From the NCBI RefSeq assembly GCF_910596095.1, contig NC_056547.1:27593647-27657646 (forward strand): 64,000 nt of DNA, written 5' to 3'. Source of the stretch: Thunnus maccoyii (Eukaryota; Chordata; Actinopteri; Scombriformes; Scombridae). Made by a program: the position numbers and the translations under genes. This document shows, piece by piece, positions 1 to 18,578 of this stretch (positions are counted from its first letter, which is position 1; each line of letters starts with the position of its first letter). A model generated the notes under the pieces. The model had not been told where the DNA came from and did not search any database. It worked only from the letters and a program-made list of their open reading frames with translations.

Positions 1-2218
1 ATTCTAGGGTCGGGGCTCATGACTGCTAAAGTAAGACATGTACAGTAGGGTAATTGGTGTCAAGTAGGGCTGGAAAGATGTGCTGTTAATGCTATTTTTA
101 GCTTGGACAATTTGGAAATCATATAATTTTTGGATAGTATATCCTGATCATATAACAAAAGCCACTGTTTGTTTGTTTGTTTGTTTGTTTGTGTGTGTGT
201 GAACAAGAGACAGTGAGTCCTGGTGTGAGCCATCTGAGCTGCATGTGATTCCTCCACTCAGCGGCTCTCCACACACCTCTGCAGTGTGTTACCGGCTTGC
301 GTGTTTGCGACTACTGAGGTTTTCTCAACAGCTTCTTCACATCTATAAAAAGCCTCCTCCCTGGAGAGGAAGTGGCTGGCCTGTACAGCGCTGTAACTTC
401 GGAAAGCCCTGAAAGCAGCGCAGAGCTCTGAGCTGCTGCACAGATGGAAGTTTTAAGAAGTTTCCCTTCTGCATGCCAGGCTTTAGTTCGGGCAGCAAAG
501 GGAAGTAGATGATTCATTTTTATCTCCCGTCGGTGTCAGGTAGGGTGTAGAGAGTTTGAATGTCAATACTTGTTTTGGTGCCGAGTGAAATGTTTCTGGG
601 CCACCTCGAAGTCTCGAAAGCTGGCATGAAATGTCAGGTCAGAGTCATAATCTTGTTGACTTATTCTTTGATCAGATAGTTCCTGATTTGAATCTACATT
701 TTGCAGGTGTTGGATTATTTTAGGTTGGTACAGTTTTGCACAGCTGCATGTGAGAAGACAACATTTAATAGAAGTTAAGCTTCTTTTGTTAAAGGGGAAA
801 AAGGGGTAACGGCTCATTTTATGGTTCTGTAAATGCCTCCTTTCCAACAGTTTCCTGGGGAGATTAATGCAATTTGACACAAATTACAGGTAAAACTGAC
901 AGTGTTCAAGTGCTGCACTTCAAATTAATTAATTACAATTAATTGCTAAGTAATGTAACTTTGATTATTTAGTCAGTGCACAGCAGGTCAGCTAGACATG
1001 CCAAAAATGAACAATAATGTCTTCAACACATAATAAAGTTTTCAACAATAAGTGAATAATGAATACATTTGAATGGATGGCTGGGTTTGAATGGAGCAGT
1101 TCTTTATAGACTTCCTCTGGATATTAACGACTGCTTTTAAACTCACCACAACTAAACTTACTAAAATAAGAGTGCTGTTAAAAAGAACAGAAAAGAATCT
1201 AGAAATGACAAACCTGTAATGTCAAACTTTTATGGGTTTTGCATAAAAGACATAAGCTATAAAAAAAAAAAAGTGTCATTTGGGTATAAACATCAGTCTG
1301 TTGTATCTGTACAAGCAGCGACAGGCGTCTGACAATGGCAATGTTTGTCTGGCCTTTTTTTTTTTTTTTTTTTTTTTTTTCCCCTCTGCATAACTCCCTG
1401 ATCTTTCCACCAGCTCCACCATCAGGCCACAGTTTCCAACTGTACACTATCATGGTATAAATGGGGAAATGATTGTGACATATGGCTACAAAGGTTTAAA
1501 CCATGTGATCTTAATGACCTCATGACATTTACTCTTGCGCCACCTCCAGGACAAACTTTACAACATTAATAGAAAAGCTTTAAAACAGAAAACTCATCAG
1601 TATGACGTTGGTTCAGCCTGCACTGTGTTAAGGCTGGTGCATACTTAGTCACATCTGCTTCTACATTATCTCCAATATTCAAACCATATTGTGTCTGTTC
1701 ACAACAACTATAAACACATTTGATTTTTAATGAGGTCGACATGTTGTACAAATAACTTGGAGCACAACCCGCTGTAAAGAACATCCTCTGTTCTTTACAA
1801 TACAATCAACTGTAAAATTATCATTTTATGCTGATGATGTGAGTATGTCCGTTTTAATATATCACTGCTATAATTAATCAACTGTCAGTAGAATCATGCA
1901 GTAATTATATGATCATACTGTGTTGTCTTTTATGAAATGGAAACAGCTGAACACATTTGATTGTGATGAACATCAATTTAATAGTTTTATATGAGATTTT
2001 ACTGTCATGGAATACATTTCTTATTAGCATCATATTGATTTCAGCCATTGTTCCCAGCTGTAATAACATCAAGCTACTTTTATATGCCTACTACTCATCA
2101 GTCTGACACTTTGGTTTCAGAGGAGGAATATGAATGCTGCCGTGTGATATTCATCCAGCACTGAAAAACATTTACAGGCTGATTGCCATTGTATTAAATT
2201 GGCGGGGTGGGAAGAGGC

Positions 2219-2390
<172 letters not shown>

Positions 2391-5361
2391 CGCTGCTGCG
2401 TGGAGTCTCCTCACCATTCAAGTGAAGTAGAGTCATTATATTGTCTCAGTCAGGCAGCTTATTACAGTGTTTCTGCTTGTCATCACAATACCATTGCAGG
2501 CAAGATAGTGGTGATTGAAAATGAGCCCAGTGTGTGTTGATGGAAGTGTGGATATTAAGGTCTACAGAGATGAGACTCGCACAGCGGCGGTTTGAGTTAA
2601 AAAAAAAAAATTTAAAAAAAAGTCATGAAACAAAACAGTGTTGAGATGGAGGAAAATATGAGGAGTGATAACAAGAGTGTGCTTAGTACAGAGAGAAGAA
2701 TATTAAGAGAACAGATTTTCATCTCATCATCGTTTGAGGCTTTTACACTCAAACAGAAATTCAAATGAGTTTTTGCTCAGAAATCAATATGTATCTCCTT
2801 GATGTTACTTGTGTACTTATTCAATCAGAATCTTGATTACTAAAAAGAAGAAGTTTTAATTTTCACTTCTTCTAAGAGGTCAATTTCGGAAACATTTAAA
2901 CATGTAACCCATGAGGCATAATACTACACTATAGGATCAACATTATGCTGACTCATTTCAGTCACAAGCTTCTTTACTGAAAGGCAGTTTTATTGTTGCG
3001 GCTTCACCTTTTTATCCAAAACTTTTCCATCTGTGTATGCTGTTGAATCCCAAATGCTTTGGTTTGCTGTCAGGATTATTAATTCAGCACGGCCTCTCTG
3101 GTTTACTTCATTTTGCGTTAGCAAGAAGAAGGATAGCTTCATTCACTGAGGTCATCAGGGCATGTAGCGGCTGTATTTTAAGCTCATGCTGGAGTAAAAA
3201 AGCCACAGCTCACTGCATTGATATGCTGAGAGGTTGAACTTGGAGCAGATGATTGCAGAGCTGACTTTTTGTTTGTTACCTGTTGCTTAGTCTCATCTGT
3301 AATTGCAGCGCTTTCTACCTTACTGTGGGGTCATGATTTGAGTCATAGAGTTAATGTATGGAGCGCAAGGTTACAGGACTTTTTTTCTCTTTTTTTGGCA
3401 ATGACTCAGCAGGTGTTAAGATAACATGATATGCATGAAAGGATGTCTTGGGGGGGGGGGGGGGCTCTGCTTTACAAATCTGGAATAGTGGAAGCAGAAT
3501 AATGTGGTTCTCTCACATTTTAAATGTTCTAAAGGGACAAACAGCTTTACATTTTTAACAGTCAGTTGCTAATGTTATGTGGACTTAAAGAAGTTGAGTT
3601 TGCATCTCTTAGAACTCAGTTGTCATTTAACCCCTGCCATGGAAAACAGTACAGACACTCTGTCAATATATATACAATATGTCAAATAGTTTTATCCTCT
3701 TTTGATAACTGATTTCTTTCTGATAACTGAACATATTCATCTACTGTTCTCCTCTGCTGTGTGTCACTTCTGGGTAAACCGCCTTGTGTCTGTTTGAAAG
3801 GTTAAAGGCTTAAAAAAAAAAAAAAAAAAAGAAACGCTGAAATGTCAGCACTCCTCCTCCAGTGCATGTGTACACAGAGGTCGCAGAAGAGGCTCCCCTG
3901 ATATTGAAGTGAATGACAACAGTGATAGCATGGCATATTACTGCCTCACACAAAGCACTGGGTGGCCTTTGTGTGTGTGTGTCGTCGGGGGCAGGCGGGG
4001 AAGAAGCCCCCGCGCTCTTTCTGTGGCTGGCCTCTTGAATGTGAGACGCCTCTGTTGTCAAGCGAAAGAAACCTCAGTCTGGTTGATTCAGTGGGAAAAG
4101 ATACAATATCTATTCTTGGCAGAGCAGCGGGTCCTGACTTGAGGTCTTGTGGTGTGACCAGTTACATGTATATTAACATCCTCATCCTCGGTCAGGCCTC
4201 GCTGCAGGAATGTTGCTAACACACACACTGTACATGAGCATTCCTCTAGGGGACGTGTGGTATTTTTTTTATACCAGAGGGGTGCACTCTGCTGTTATTT
4301 TCACATCTGGATAGCACACTGCGGCTGTTAGATTAAATCTGAATAGTACAATGTCGTCTCGTCTCTGTGTTTTCAGCGTTATTTAAAGAAATGTGCCGCA
4401 ATTGGTCAACATCCACTTGTTCCTGGTAGACTTCATGCTGACACTTGAGCACACATACAACACATGTTTTTGGAAAAAACAGGTACATCACAGTATAGTC
4501 ACATACTCACAATGGTCAGAATGATTTTCTCCAGCAATCAGCATTTTTGTCTGTTTTGTCTTTTTTTGAGCTCCTCGTCTGTGACGGTGGTGATCGGCAG
4601 CTTGACAGATTCAGCCAGTTTCTGTAGTAAAGACGTTAAAAGACGCTTTGACTCGTTTTCACAATTTATGTCCTCTGTGGCAGACAAACTGAGCTAAGCA
4701 AACACTCTAACATAGTCACTATAAACAGACTGGAAGGAACTCACTAGCATAACAACATTAAAGCTACAAACAACCCAGAATGCAACACTCTCTGTAGACT
4801 GTCTGCTTTTAAAAAGAATATCTGATGTGGTGAACAGGTAACTGTCTATTCCTCAAATATAAAATGACTCCCATGTAATTGTCAGAATAAAATATCATCT
4901 TATATTTGGGCAAACATGGTATCATCTTTATATATTTCACAAGTTCCCAAACTGGAGGTCACGACCCCTAAAAGAGGTTTCAAGATAAAGCTGGAAAAAA
5001 CATTTCTTTTTTTTTTTTTTTTTAAATTGTCCTAAATCTTAGTTTGTTTCTTGTAAAACTTTAAATTCAAAACTACTAAAAATATGAAACAATCATGTGA
5101 CAGGGCTAACAAATAGACTTTTCTTGCCTATAAGGAGTCACCAGGACTCTCACCAGGACTCAGTAGTGTATTTAGTGTATTAGATGCTGCCAGGTTTATT
5201 TTTGGAACTGTTTCAGATCTGTAGCTGCACCTACAAGCTTCACTTCCTATGACAACAAACAACATCTCTGTTTGTACAAAACTGACACCAGGTTTCAGAT
5301 TTGCCCCCAAGTTCTAAATTTCCATCAGTTTTGATTATGAGAAGTTAATTATTTTCCTTTT

Positions 5362-5828
5362 TATGCCTCCGTGCCAGCGACAGCCGTGAACACAATGTTA
5401 CAGGAACACCTTGAGGGAATTTCTTCAAATTTGGCACAAACATCCACTGGGACTCAAGGATGAACTGATTAGAATTTGGTGGTCAAAGGTCACCTTCACT
5501 GTAACGTCATAATGTTCTGCAAAAACTCTTTATTAATAACATTATTCAACACCATAACTCAGGAACAGAAGGGGAGATTGTGAATTGGTGACAGTAATCT
5601 TGGTTCCCACCTTGAAACTGTGGTGATTGTTTAGATCTTCTGTGCTGCAGGGTTGAAGATGTGTGTGAAGCCTCCATGTTTTAGAATCTGTAGCTTCTTT
5701 GCAGCAACATCATATCTGAAGCATCGTCTGCTGTCATGGCTACAACTTTGTCTTCTATCAGAATCAGCTTCACTGGCCGAGACACAGATGTAAAGTGAAA
5801 CCTGACTGGTTAGCGGAGGCAGTATTTC
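5362..5828. mobile_element. Dispersed repeat with GCCTCCG termini
   Basis: The stretch opens with ATGCCTCCGTGCC and closes with TAGCGGAGGCAGTA, so the ends are inverted copies of GCCTCCG. The interior (for example AGGAACACCTTGAGGGAAT followed by TTCAAATTTGGCACAAAC) reads like a dispersed repeat I recognise from many perciform genomes. It has no coding capacity. The assignment rests on memory of the family and on the termini, not on a database search. Confidence 0.5.
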
Positions 5829-7502
5829 TAGTTCTGATTATACTCCCCCCGAAGTTTCACTCACTCACTCTCTGCTTATGTGTTTGCATGGAACAAAGCA
5901 GCCAGCAGTGCAGAATATACAGCTGCATTATATACTGAAAATATGCAGCGTGTGTTACATTAGTTTGAGTCTGGTACAGCACAGACTGTATAGAGTGTCA
6001 TGAAATGATTACTTGCGTAACTTAACCGATGAATCACATAATGTCCTACATATTGATTTAATGAACATTTAGTAGTTTCTTATATTAATTCACCAAACAA
6101 ACAGCACTTTAAACAAATCTACTTCTAGACCAACTTTAATCAAGCAGTAATCACTTACGTAAAGCCTTCCTGTACCTGCAGGCATCTGCCCCCGGGGCCC
6201 CCACACTGTCAGTCGGGCCCCGAACGCTCCTCCTCTTCACTGTGGTGCAATTTGTTTAATTGGAATTTGGTCTAGTAAAGCACAGTGTAAACTAAAATGA
6301 TAGAGGCCTTGAGGTGATGCCTAAATTATCACCTTTACTTCAAGGCCACATGTTGTAGAGAGGTCTATATTAAAATCTAGTCTAAAAGCTTTTATTTTGT
6401 TAGTTTATATTGTGCATAAATGATGCATACCCCTAAGTCCCCACACACTAACTTCTAACTAATGCATCAACTGTGCACGGTGATGTGGAGGAACAGGGGC
6501 CCACCATTTTTGCCTGAGGGCCCACCAAGGTGTTGTAGTCTGCTTTGATCCCTCCACTCATTTACTGCAGAAATTCACATGACAGCAACAATAAAAACAT
6601 TTAGCAGCTTGGTGATTTTTTTGTCTGTTGCGTGGACTAGTATGAAGGTCAGGATCCTGCCTGGTGTTTTCTATGTGTCGGCCTCCTCGTGCGTGTTGAT
6701 GAAGAGCAGGCAGAGTGGAGCGTCTGCTTCAGAAAGTGAGATTATTGTCTGACATTTAGCTCTCTTGTCATTACTCAGAACAGGCAGCATACAGGAACTA
6801 CTTATTACACAAGCACCGCACAGAGAACGGGAGAATTATTCTTGTACTGAATAATGGATTATTTTATGTTTGTCATTTTTAGCAGCCTGTTTATTAAAAG
6901 AATTATCTGTCTCCGCTCTAGTTCCCACTGAAAACAAGTCTTTTATTTTTTTTCACTCCACAAACACGCTTTAAAGAGCCCTACTTATCATTTTAAAAAC
7001 TGCAAAGTGTATTCTGGAGCGCTTCATCAAGCAGTCAATTATGTGAAAACATCTCCCGACATTAAAACAGTAACAGAAGCTGCTGTTGACTTACTGCTGT
7101 TGCTGCTGTTGAATCAAGGCTCTGGTGAAGCAGCAGCAGCAGTCAGCTCTGCTCCTCTTCAGCTTTATCTCACAGGCAAATTAAGTCGTGTTGATCTTTC
7201 TCTTTTTTATCACTTCCCACTCCGCTGGTACCAGCAGACTCACATGGGCGATTGTGCTTGATTTTTGTTTTTTAATGAATTTCCAACAAGATGACATGGA
7301 GTAGATGTTTGGAAGGCTTTCTGACAGCGCGACATCAGAAAAGCTGTTAATTACAGAGATGTTCTAGTGGTTTAGCAGATGTGGAAGTGAGCCGGAGCAA
7401 AAGATAAAGAGTCAAAGAAATGCAGATGTTGAAGTTGAGGCAGGGATTACAGACTAGGATTAAAATCTGGATCCAGAAATGGACAAAGAGTTGACAATAA
7501 AT

Positions 7503-7780
7503 TAGGGCTGCAAATAACAATTATTATCAATTAATCTGCTGATTATTTTCTTGATTATCTATAAGTTGTTGTCCATAAAATGTCAGAAAAGAGTGAAAAT
7601 GTTGATCACTGTTTCTCAAAGCTATTATATCTCAAATATATTCAGTTTACTGTCATAGAAGACTAAAGAAACCAGAAAATCTTCACATTTGATGAGCTGG
7701 AATGAGAGAATTTGGACTTTTTTTCTTAAAAAATGACTGAAAAGTCACTAAAGTTGGTGATTAATTTAATAGTTGGCAAA
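7503..7780 (+). mobile_element. TIR/MITE-like element, copy A, 3' end lost
   Basis: It starts TAGGGCTGCAAATAACAAT and runs through ATAAAATGTCAGAAAAG, TCAGTTTACTGTCATAGAAG and GAATGAGAGAATTTGGAC to GGTGATTAATTTAATAGTTG. The same ordered blocks occur at 62872-63234 in the same orientation. Copy B has a matching inverted right end that copy A lacks, so this copy is truncated or decayed on the right. Confidence 0.75.
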
Positions 7781-8283
7781 GAGACAAGTAGTAAAAAGCT
7801 AAAGATACATATATGAATCACTGTAGGAAATAATAAGAGAAATGAATCACTCTTGACTACTGAATATGCTGAAAATGACAACTGTATATAAAAGGTCCAC
7901 TTACTTCCAGCCTTACTCGTAGTATTTGGAAGTGATTCCTACTGTTTAAACAGCTTCTTGTTCTATTCTAGATGTGTAGACATATTGTTTATATTTAATC
8001 TGGCTCAACATCACTTTCTGCTGTTTTGATGTTCCTGTGGGTTTCACAGTCTCATCTCATGTAATATTAAATACTCTCCTCATGGTTTTGCATGTGTTTA
8101 GCTTGTAATTAAGAACTTTTAATCATTAAAGCACTCTTAGCTGGATTTTTAGAAGGTTAGGAGGTATAAAGTGCACCAAGCTGTAGAACTCACTTTCTGA
8201 TACAGACGCCACCATACATATACATGCAAGATATAGATATGAAAACTCTGTCTGGTTTTGCAGCATCCAAATATGAATCCTAA

Positions 8284-13384
<5,101 letters not shown>

Positions 13385-13887
13385 TCACCAGAGGAGCTGC
13401 TGGTTGGACGACTTGGGGATGTGGGGCGTCGACTCGGGTGGGGCGTGGCTCCCAGCGGAGGAGGGAGGCGGGGCAGGTAGAGGGGCGGGTGGATTTTTAT
13501 CTCGGAATTGAAATCTTAACTCCTGACATTTTTGTTGTTTATTGTATTTTTTTTTTTTTTAAGTTATCTCCGGCCCAACTATAATCAAATCTGGCAATAA
13601 TGCATTCTCTGTTTTCTCTTTTGAATTTTTAGTTCATGCTTGAAGATGGAAATTAATACTAAACTGCTAGATGAAACATGTCACAGCATGAATCCCAGTC
13701 AATTATGTCAGTGTAAATTTTCACATATTAAAAACTCCAGTTGGTGTTTGCTCCCCCCCCTCCCCCTCCAAACTCCTGGTCTTTGAAAAGGTGTTTTACA
13801 CATGTAGACATGTTTAGATATGGATGGATATTGGTTGTGATTTGTGTTCTGTATTGATGAAAAGCTGTTTTGTTTCTCCCTTAAAGA

Positions 13888-13893
13888 ATTAAA
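13888..13893 (+). terminator. ube2e1: ube2e1 polyadenylation signal ATTAAA
   Basis: ATTAAA lies about 500 bases after the stop codon, and the following sequence becomes T/G-rich (TTCTGGTTTTGTTGG), as expected for a cleavage site. This gives a 3' UTR of about 0.5 kb. Confidence 0.65.
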
Positions 13894-14080
13894 CATGACC
13901 AACTGAAGCATTCTGGTTTTGTTGGATCATTTTGTAATGCACATTTTCAAGCTCTTCAGGAATGTTCTTTTAATATGAAGAAGCTACAATTTATTCAGTG
14001 GATCTTAAGACAGAGTTACAGAGCAGAGAATAATTTAGAGTTAGCATGATTACTCTGTTCTATTAGCAGCACATTAAACG

Positions 14081-14086
14081 TTTATT
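14081..14086 (-). terminator. nkiras1: Candidate nkiras1 polyadenylation signal
   Basis: TTTATT on the plus strand is AATAAA on the minus strand, about 1.8 kb beyond the nkiras1 stop. The alternative ATTAAA at 14804-14809 would give a shorter UTR. I saw no canonical signal between these sites and the stop. Only about 190 bases separate this from the ube2e1 signal, so the two genes would be nearly end to end. Confidence 0.4.
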
Positions 14087-14851
14087 ACTCTTGAAACATT
14101 AAGGACAGAAACCGGCGTAGATCATCCTTCACATTGTTTAACCATTTTCAAAAGTCAAGGAATGTGGCTCATTAAAGTGACGAAAATAAATTAGTTTAAA
14201 AAATAAATATTTCCTCTCAACACTGACATTTCTACTGTTAAAAAGGCATACACACAGCTTTAACTAGTAGCCCTATTAGATTACACAGGCTGGACGACAC
14301 ACACAGGAGTGCAACTAACGTCAGACAGACATTATGAAATCATACATCACAAGTAAAGGCAGTACCATGAACGTTATTGCTGCCAGGCCATACTTGATAT
14401 ATGAGATGGACTGGACAAAGGCTAGCTGAGTCCTGCCAGAGGACAAAGATAAATGCTGCATTCACATCAGCTGGGAAATAAGGGTTTTTAAAAGCCATTT
14501 TAAAATACGATTAGACTGTAGCTTTTGTGAGCTGCTTGAGAAGTCAAGGGTTGTAGGAATGAAGTGAAAAGAGTCAAACGTAACATTTTACATGCACTAT
14601 TCAGAAGTGTAAATGTAGATCTGTGTTTGGGTTGTCTCAAATCTTTGGTACTAAAGCTCTGGCCCGTGCTACACACTGAACAGCATATGAAAACATTTTC
14701 ATTGACTGGCTGGAGACAGATGTTTTGCTGTGTGATAAAATAGCGTCATGTATTTTGTTAAATGGGAAAATGTCAGGTTTGCATTTTTGGTTTGTGGTTG
14801 ATACTTTAATGTTTAGTTTGCTGTAAAAGATGAGCTAATAGAAGCGTAGTC

Positions 14852-15728
14852 ATTGGAATAGTTGAGCATTTTGAGAATTTTTCTTATTAACTAAGAGCAA
14901 GATGAGAATCATCAACATGTCTGTGTTAAGGACAGAGCTGGAGTCAGGACTAGCTAACCTAGCTTAGCATAAAGACATGAAGCTGGGGGAAACAGCTAGC
15001 CTGGCTCTGTACAAAATTAAGGTATATGAATAACAACACCTCTAAAGCTTATAATTAACACATTGTATCTAATTTGTTTTACTTACACAAACAGAAATGT
15101 AAAAAAGTTTTAGTTTTGGAGGGAGTTTCATGTTGGAACTATTTCATGACAAACAACACTTTATCCATCCGCCCACCACTTCTGTGTGGCTATATCACAG
15201 GTTGTCGGATATGGTTTATGTAAAGGCAAGTTGGTATCAAACTTGGCAATATCACTGTGACAAGACTTTGACAGGCTGTGTGCAGTCACTGAGCACAGAT
15301 GTTTTTCCTCAATGTAAAGTAACAACTTGAAACTCCCTCAAGTGCGACAAATTTTCATTTCCAACTGAACTACAGCTGAGAGCAACTTCCTGAAGTCTTA
15401 TCATCAGCTGGAGACTGCACAGTAGTGCTGGGAAGATGGATAAACTGTCAAGAAACAATCCAGCATGCAACTCCCGCTATAACCACACATATTTAAATTC
15501 CTGTTAACGTGTGGGTTAAACACGGGAGATACTATGTGTTAATTAGCCAGCTTTAGAGGTGTTGGTAGGTGTATTTTTGCACTTTGGACAAGCTGTTTCC
15601 CCCTGCTTCCAGTCTTTATGCTAAGCTAAGATAACCACATCCTGATTCCAGCTGTGTATTTAACACACAGACATGAGGTTGGTATCAATCTCATCTCTGA
15701 AAGAAAGCAAATAAGGGAATGATTTGAA
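14852..15728. mobile_element. Fold-back (long inverted repeat) element
   Basis: The left arm (14856-15110) contains AGCTTAGCATAAAGACAT, GGGGGAAACAGCTAGC, ACACCTCTAAAGCTTA and AATTAACACATTGTATCT. The right arm (15480-15725) carries their reverse complements in reverse order, for example GCTTTAGAGGTGTTGG and TTTATGCTAAGCTAAG. Arms are roughly 250 bases at about three-quarters identity by eye, around a central part of about 370 bases. The same arm occurs singly at 12820-13012 and 26690-26885. It is a dispersed family I recognise from other percomorph fish and has no coding capacity. Confidence 0.8.
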
Positions 15729-15883
15729 TGTGTGTAAAATAGTAATAATCTACACAGAAGCAACCAAACTGTGGATTATGGACGGTTAAGCCTGTATAAA
15801 TTCTCCTGCTGGTTATTCCCACATGAGGTGAATGCAGACTATCATTAACGGGAGCAGGAAGGAGTGAGTGTATCATCAGAGTT

Positions 15884-16126
15884 TCACATGTCGTTGGACG
15901 GGGTGCCTTTACTCTTGCGTCCCGGCAGAGGGAAGGAAGACTTGCTCTGAGGCTGCGTGAGGCGGCTGGTCAGCTGGGTGAAGGGTTCGATGAGGGAGTT
16001 GCGTTCGGCGACGCTCACCTCCCACAGCTTCACCTTCTCGCCTCGCGCCCACTGCTGCGCCACCTCCTGGTCCACCTGACGCCGCTCCCGCAGGTCTGTC
16101 TTGTTCCCAAGCACTATGACGGTCAC
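15884..16126 (-). CDS. nkiras1: nkiras1 terminal coding exon
   Basis: The minus-strand acceptor TCAACAG precedes GTGACCGTC ([12 protein letters not shown]). The exon holds the guanine-specificity motif and the C-terminal tail [14 protein letters not shown], and stops with TGA at 15886-15884. Confidence 0.96.
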   Translation of the reverse strand: MTVIVLGNKTDLRERRQVDQEVAQQWARGEKVKLWEVSVAERNSLIEPFTQLTSRLTQPQSKSSFPLPGRKSKGTPSNDM

Positions 16127-18578
16127 CTGTTGACACAACAGACACACCTGAGCTCAGTTATACCCAGTCAGGTCTTGAGGGATTGTTATTTAAATGAATG
16201 CTCTATGTTTAAGTTGTCACTTTTCTATATGGAGAGAAATGATACAAAAACACAATATACAATCAAAATTGTGATGTAATGTTGCCTTGATTTTCAACCA
16301 GCATGTCATTACTGTATCTCAGAACTTGCTCCTCTAGGATTAAACACATTTATAGAGTTAAAACATCTAGTAGATTAACAGAATATTTTGATGAATAGTT
16401 TAATTATTATAATCACTTTTTAAGCAAAAAATGGAATTAATTCACTCCCTGTCACTTATTAAATTTGCTGGTTTTCTTGGTCCTCTATGACAGAAAACAA
16501 AAGTATTTTTGGGGTTTTGGACTGTTAGTCAGACAAAACAATGTATATGAGTATGTCAACTTAGGCTTGAAGACATTGTGATGCACATTTTCACTATTTT
16601 CTGACATTTTAAAGAGGATATAGGAGCAGTTTAACGATCAGTCAGGAAATCGTTTACCCGAGGTGGAAAGCTAAACACGTCTTGACGAATCTCATCCCAT
16701 GATCAGTTTAGTTAGTAGGTGACAGCCTAAACAACAGCCATAGTCATTAAATATACAGTATGGCATTTGCTTTGTGAAATAGCTTTCTGCTCTCTTCCCC
16801 AAAATGTTCATAAAAGTGTATTAACTTTAATGATGTTAGTGGAGATAGTCTTTGTTTCAAGTGAGGTGACCCCAGAGAACACTATCAACACTTGGCTATA
16901 AACACTGTGGGGAACACTGGATTCATCAATAATGAAAATAGTTGGAGCCCGAGAAGTGTTTCCTTCTTTTTGGCCTCATAATCACTTTTTAGCCTCTGAT
17001 AAAACACATACATTCATTTAATTTTATCATATTAAAAAAACTGGTTCACTCAAATTACTAACATAAAAAATGAAGAAACAAACAAACAAAACATATGTTT
17101 CTAGTGGTATCTAGCCATCTACATTTTGGTTTCATTTGTTTTCAGATGTCTGTTTCTGAGATCTCTGCCTCCATCCGAACACAACAGAGGTGAATGGATT
17201 TCAACCCAATTTTTTAACTGATTGATTAAAACCGTGTCTTTCCAGAATGTCCCTGTTACTCTGGAAAATTCACTGAACACACTGTCAACATTTATCAGAG
17301 GGACTATTTCTTTGGTAGAAAGTAGTTCCAATTAAAACAGTTGACAGCCAGCTCTTTATTATCAACAGTTTCTGGAGGACACACTGATGTCATTGTTACA
17401 GTTGAAGAAATTAGAAGTTAGTAATGTAATATATCTTTTTTTTTCCCTCTAGGCAAATAAAAGCAATACTATCTGTGTGGCCTTTAGAGGTAAGAGAGAA
17501 GATGAATGGACCCTTTAAAATGTTTGGGTTCTCTTCCATTCAGTGAAACTGATGAAGCCTGATATGTCAAACAAAACATCTTTTTTGTTTGAACACTTTA
17601 TGAGCAAAAAGTCAAACTTTACTAAAAAAAAAAAAGCATGAACTGAGTCTGTACCTCTTGAGCTAGTTTCCCATATAATTAGTGTGCATGCACATAAATG
17701 CAAAGGAGCCTACATGCCCACATGAATCAAAGTATATCCCAACTTCACAAACATTCCCTTCAACTCTTAAGATGTATTCAGGTGGAGAAGTACTGTACAG
17801 ACTTACAACTGGAAATGGGGACCAGCTGAAATGGAATTACTACCATGAGAATGAATTATGCTGCACATTTCAAATGCTTTCAATAATGTTCTACATGCTA
17901 TAAATGTCTGCTAATGTGAAAGGCAGCATAACATTTTCTGAACGCAGCTTAGTAACACATTCACAAATTATGAACGGTCATTAAAGTGTACTTTGAACCA
18001 GCCGCACCTCTTTTTTATCTCTGGACTTATCTATTTCCTTCTTCAGGACGTCTACCCTCTTGAAAGACTCCAAGCTGTCTACGCTGTAGACGAGCACGAA
18101 GCCGTCTGCCACTGAGTAGTAGTGCTTGGGGAGGTCTTGTCCGTCATGGAGGCCTTTGGTATCATAGAGTCTCAGCTGTTCCTTCACGCCACGGTCAGTT
18201 TCCACCGAGGCCACGTACACATCTTCCTGGGTCTCACTAGACTCAGAGCCTGGAAAACACAGGAACAACAAATTCAGCAAATACACTCTCAGCCAATCAG
18301 TGACGTTACATTTAAATTCGTGCAAGGGGATAATGCACCAGTATGGAAATGCTATTATAAATCAAAGGGTAATCTAATTTAGAGACTGACAACATTGATT
18401 CTATATGAATCCAAATGTAACCTGCGTGTAAATACAACAGTGCTATTTAATTATGATTCATATAATTTCAAGTGTAATACTTACCTACAGTGTGATTGCC
18501 GTACAGCAACTGTTCCAGTATTGCAGTTTTTCCTACAGCTGCCTGGCCACACACCACAACTTTACAGCCTTTTCCCAT
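15884..18578 (-). CDS. nkiras1: NF-kappa-B inhibitor-interacting Ras-like protein 1 (kappaB-Ras1)
   Basis: Exons 18485-18578, 18008-18249 and 15884-16126 join in frame to 192 residues, the same length as human NKIRAS1. The protein is a small atypical Ras-like GTPase that binds I-kappaB and slows its degradation, damping NF-kappaB. Seen in the sequence: the P-loop GQAAVGKT (residues 11-18), DTKGL in the switch II position, LGNKTDL for guanine binding, and a C-terminus ending SNDM with no CAAX prenylation box. Ala13 and Leu65 replace the Ras catalytic Gly12 and Gln61, a family trait that predicts weak GTP hydrolysis. Motifs such as [13 protein letters not shown] and SSFPLPGRK favour NKIRAS1 over NKIRAS2, as does the neighbourhood. 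The start is the first ATG after the acceptor of coding exon 1. Confidence 0.96.
16127..18007. other. nkiras1 last intron, nothing coding
   Basis: AT-rich intron with no supported exon, RNA gene or clear element. Minus-strand splice sites at both ends (donor GAG|GTGCGG, acceptor TCAACAG) define it. A GTAACAGGGACATTC-like block (17240-17330 region) resembles dispersed fish repeats, but I cannot bound it. Confidence 0.7.
18008..18249 (-). CDS. nkiras1: nkiras1 middle coding exon (switch regions)
   Basis: The minus-strand acceptor TTTTCCAG precedes GCTCTGAG. The exon completes Gly32 and encodes [20 protein letters not shown] through [10 protein letters not shown]. It includes DTKGL, the switch II equivalent with Leu in place of Ras Gln61. 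The donor is GAG|GTGCGG. Confidence 0.95.
18485..18578 (-). CDS. nkiras1: nkiras1 first coding exon (P-loop)
   Basis: ATG at 18578-18576 starts [20 protein letters not shown]. The exon ends TAG|GTAAGT after [11 protein letters not shown]. The acceptor TTGTAG lies 8 bases before the ATG, so the rest of the 5' UTR is in a separate exon. Confidence 0.95.
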
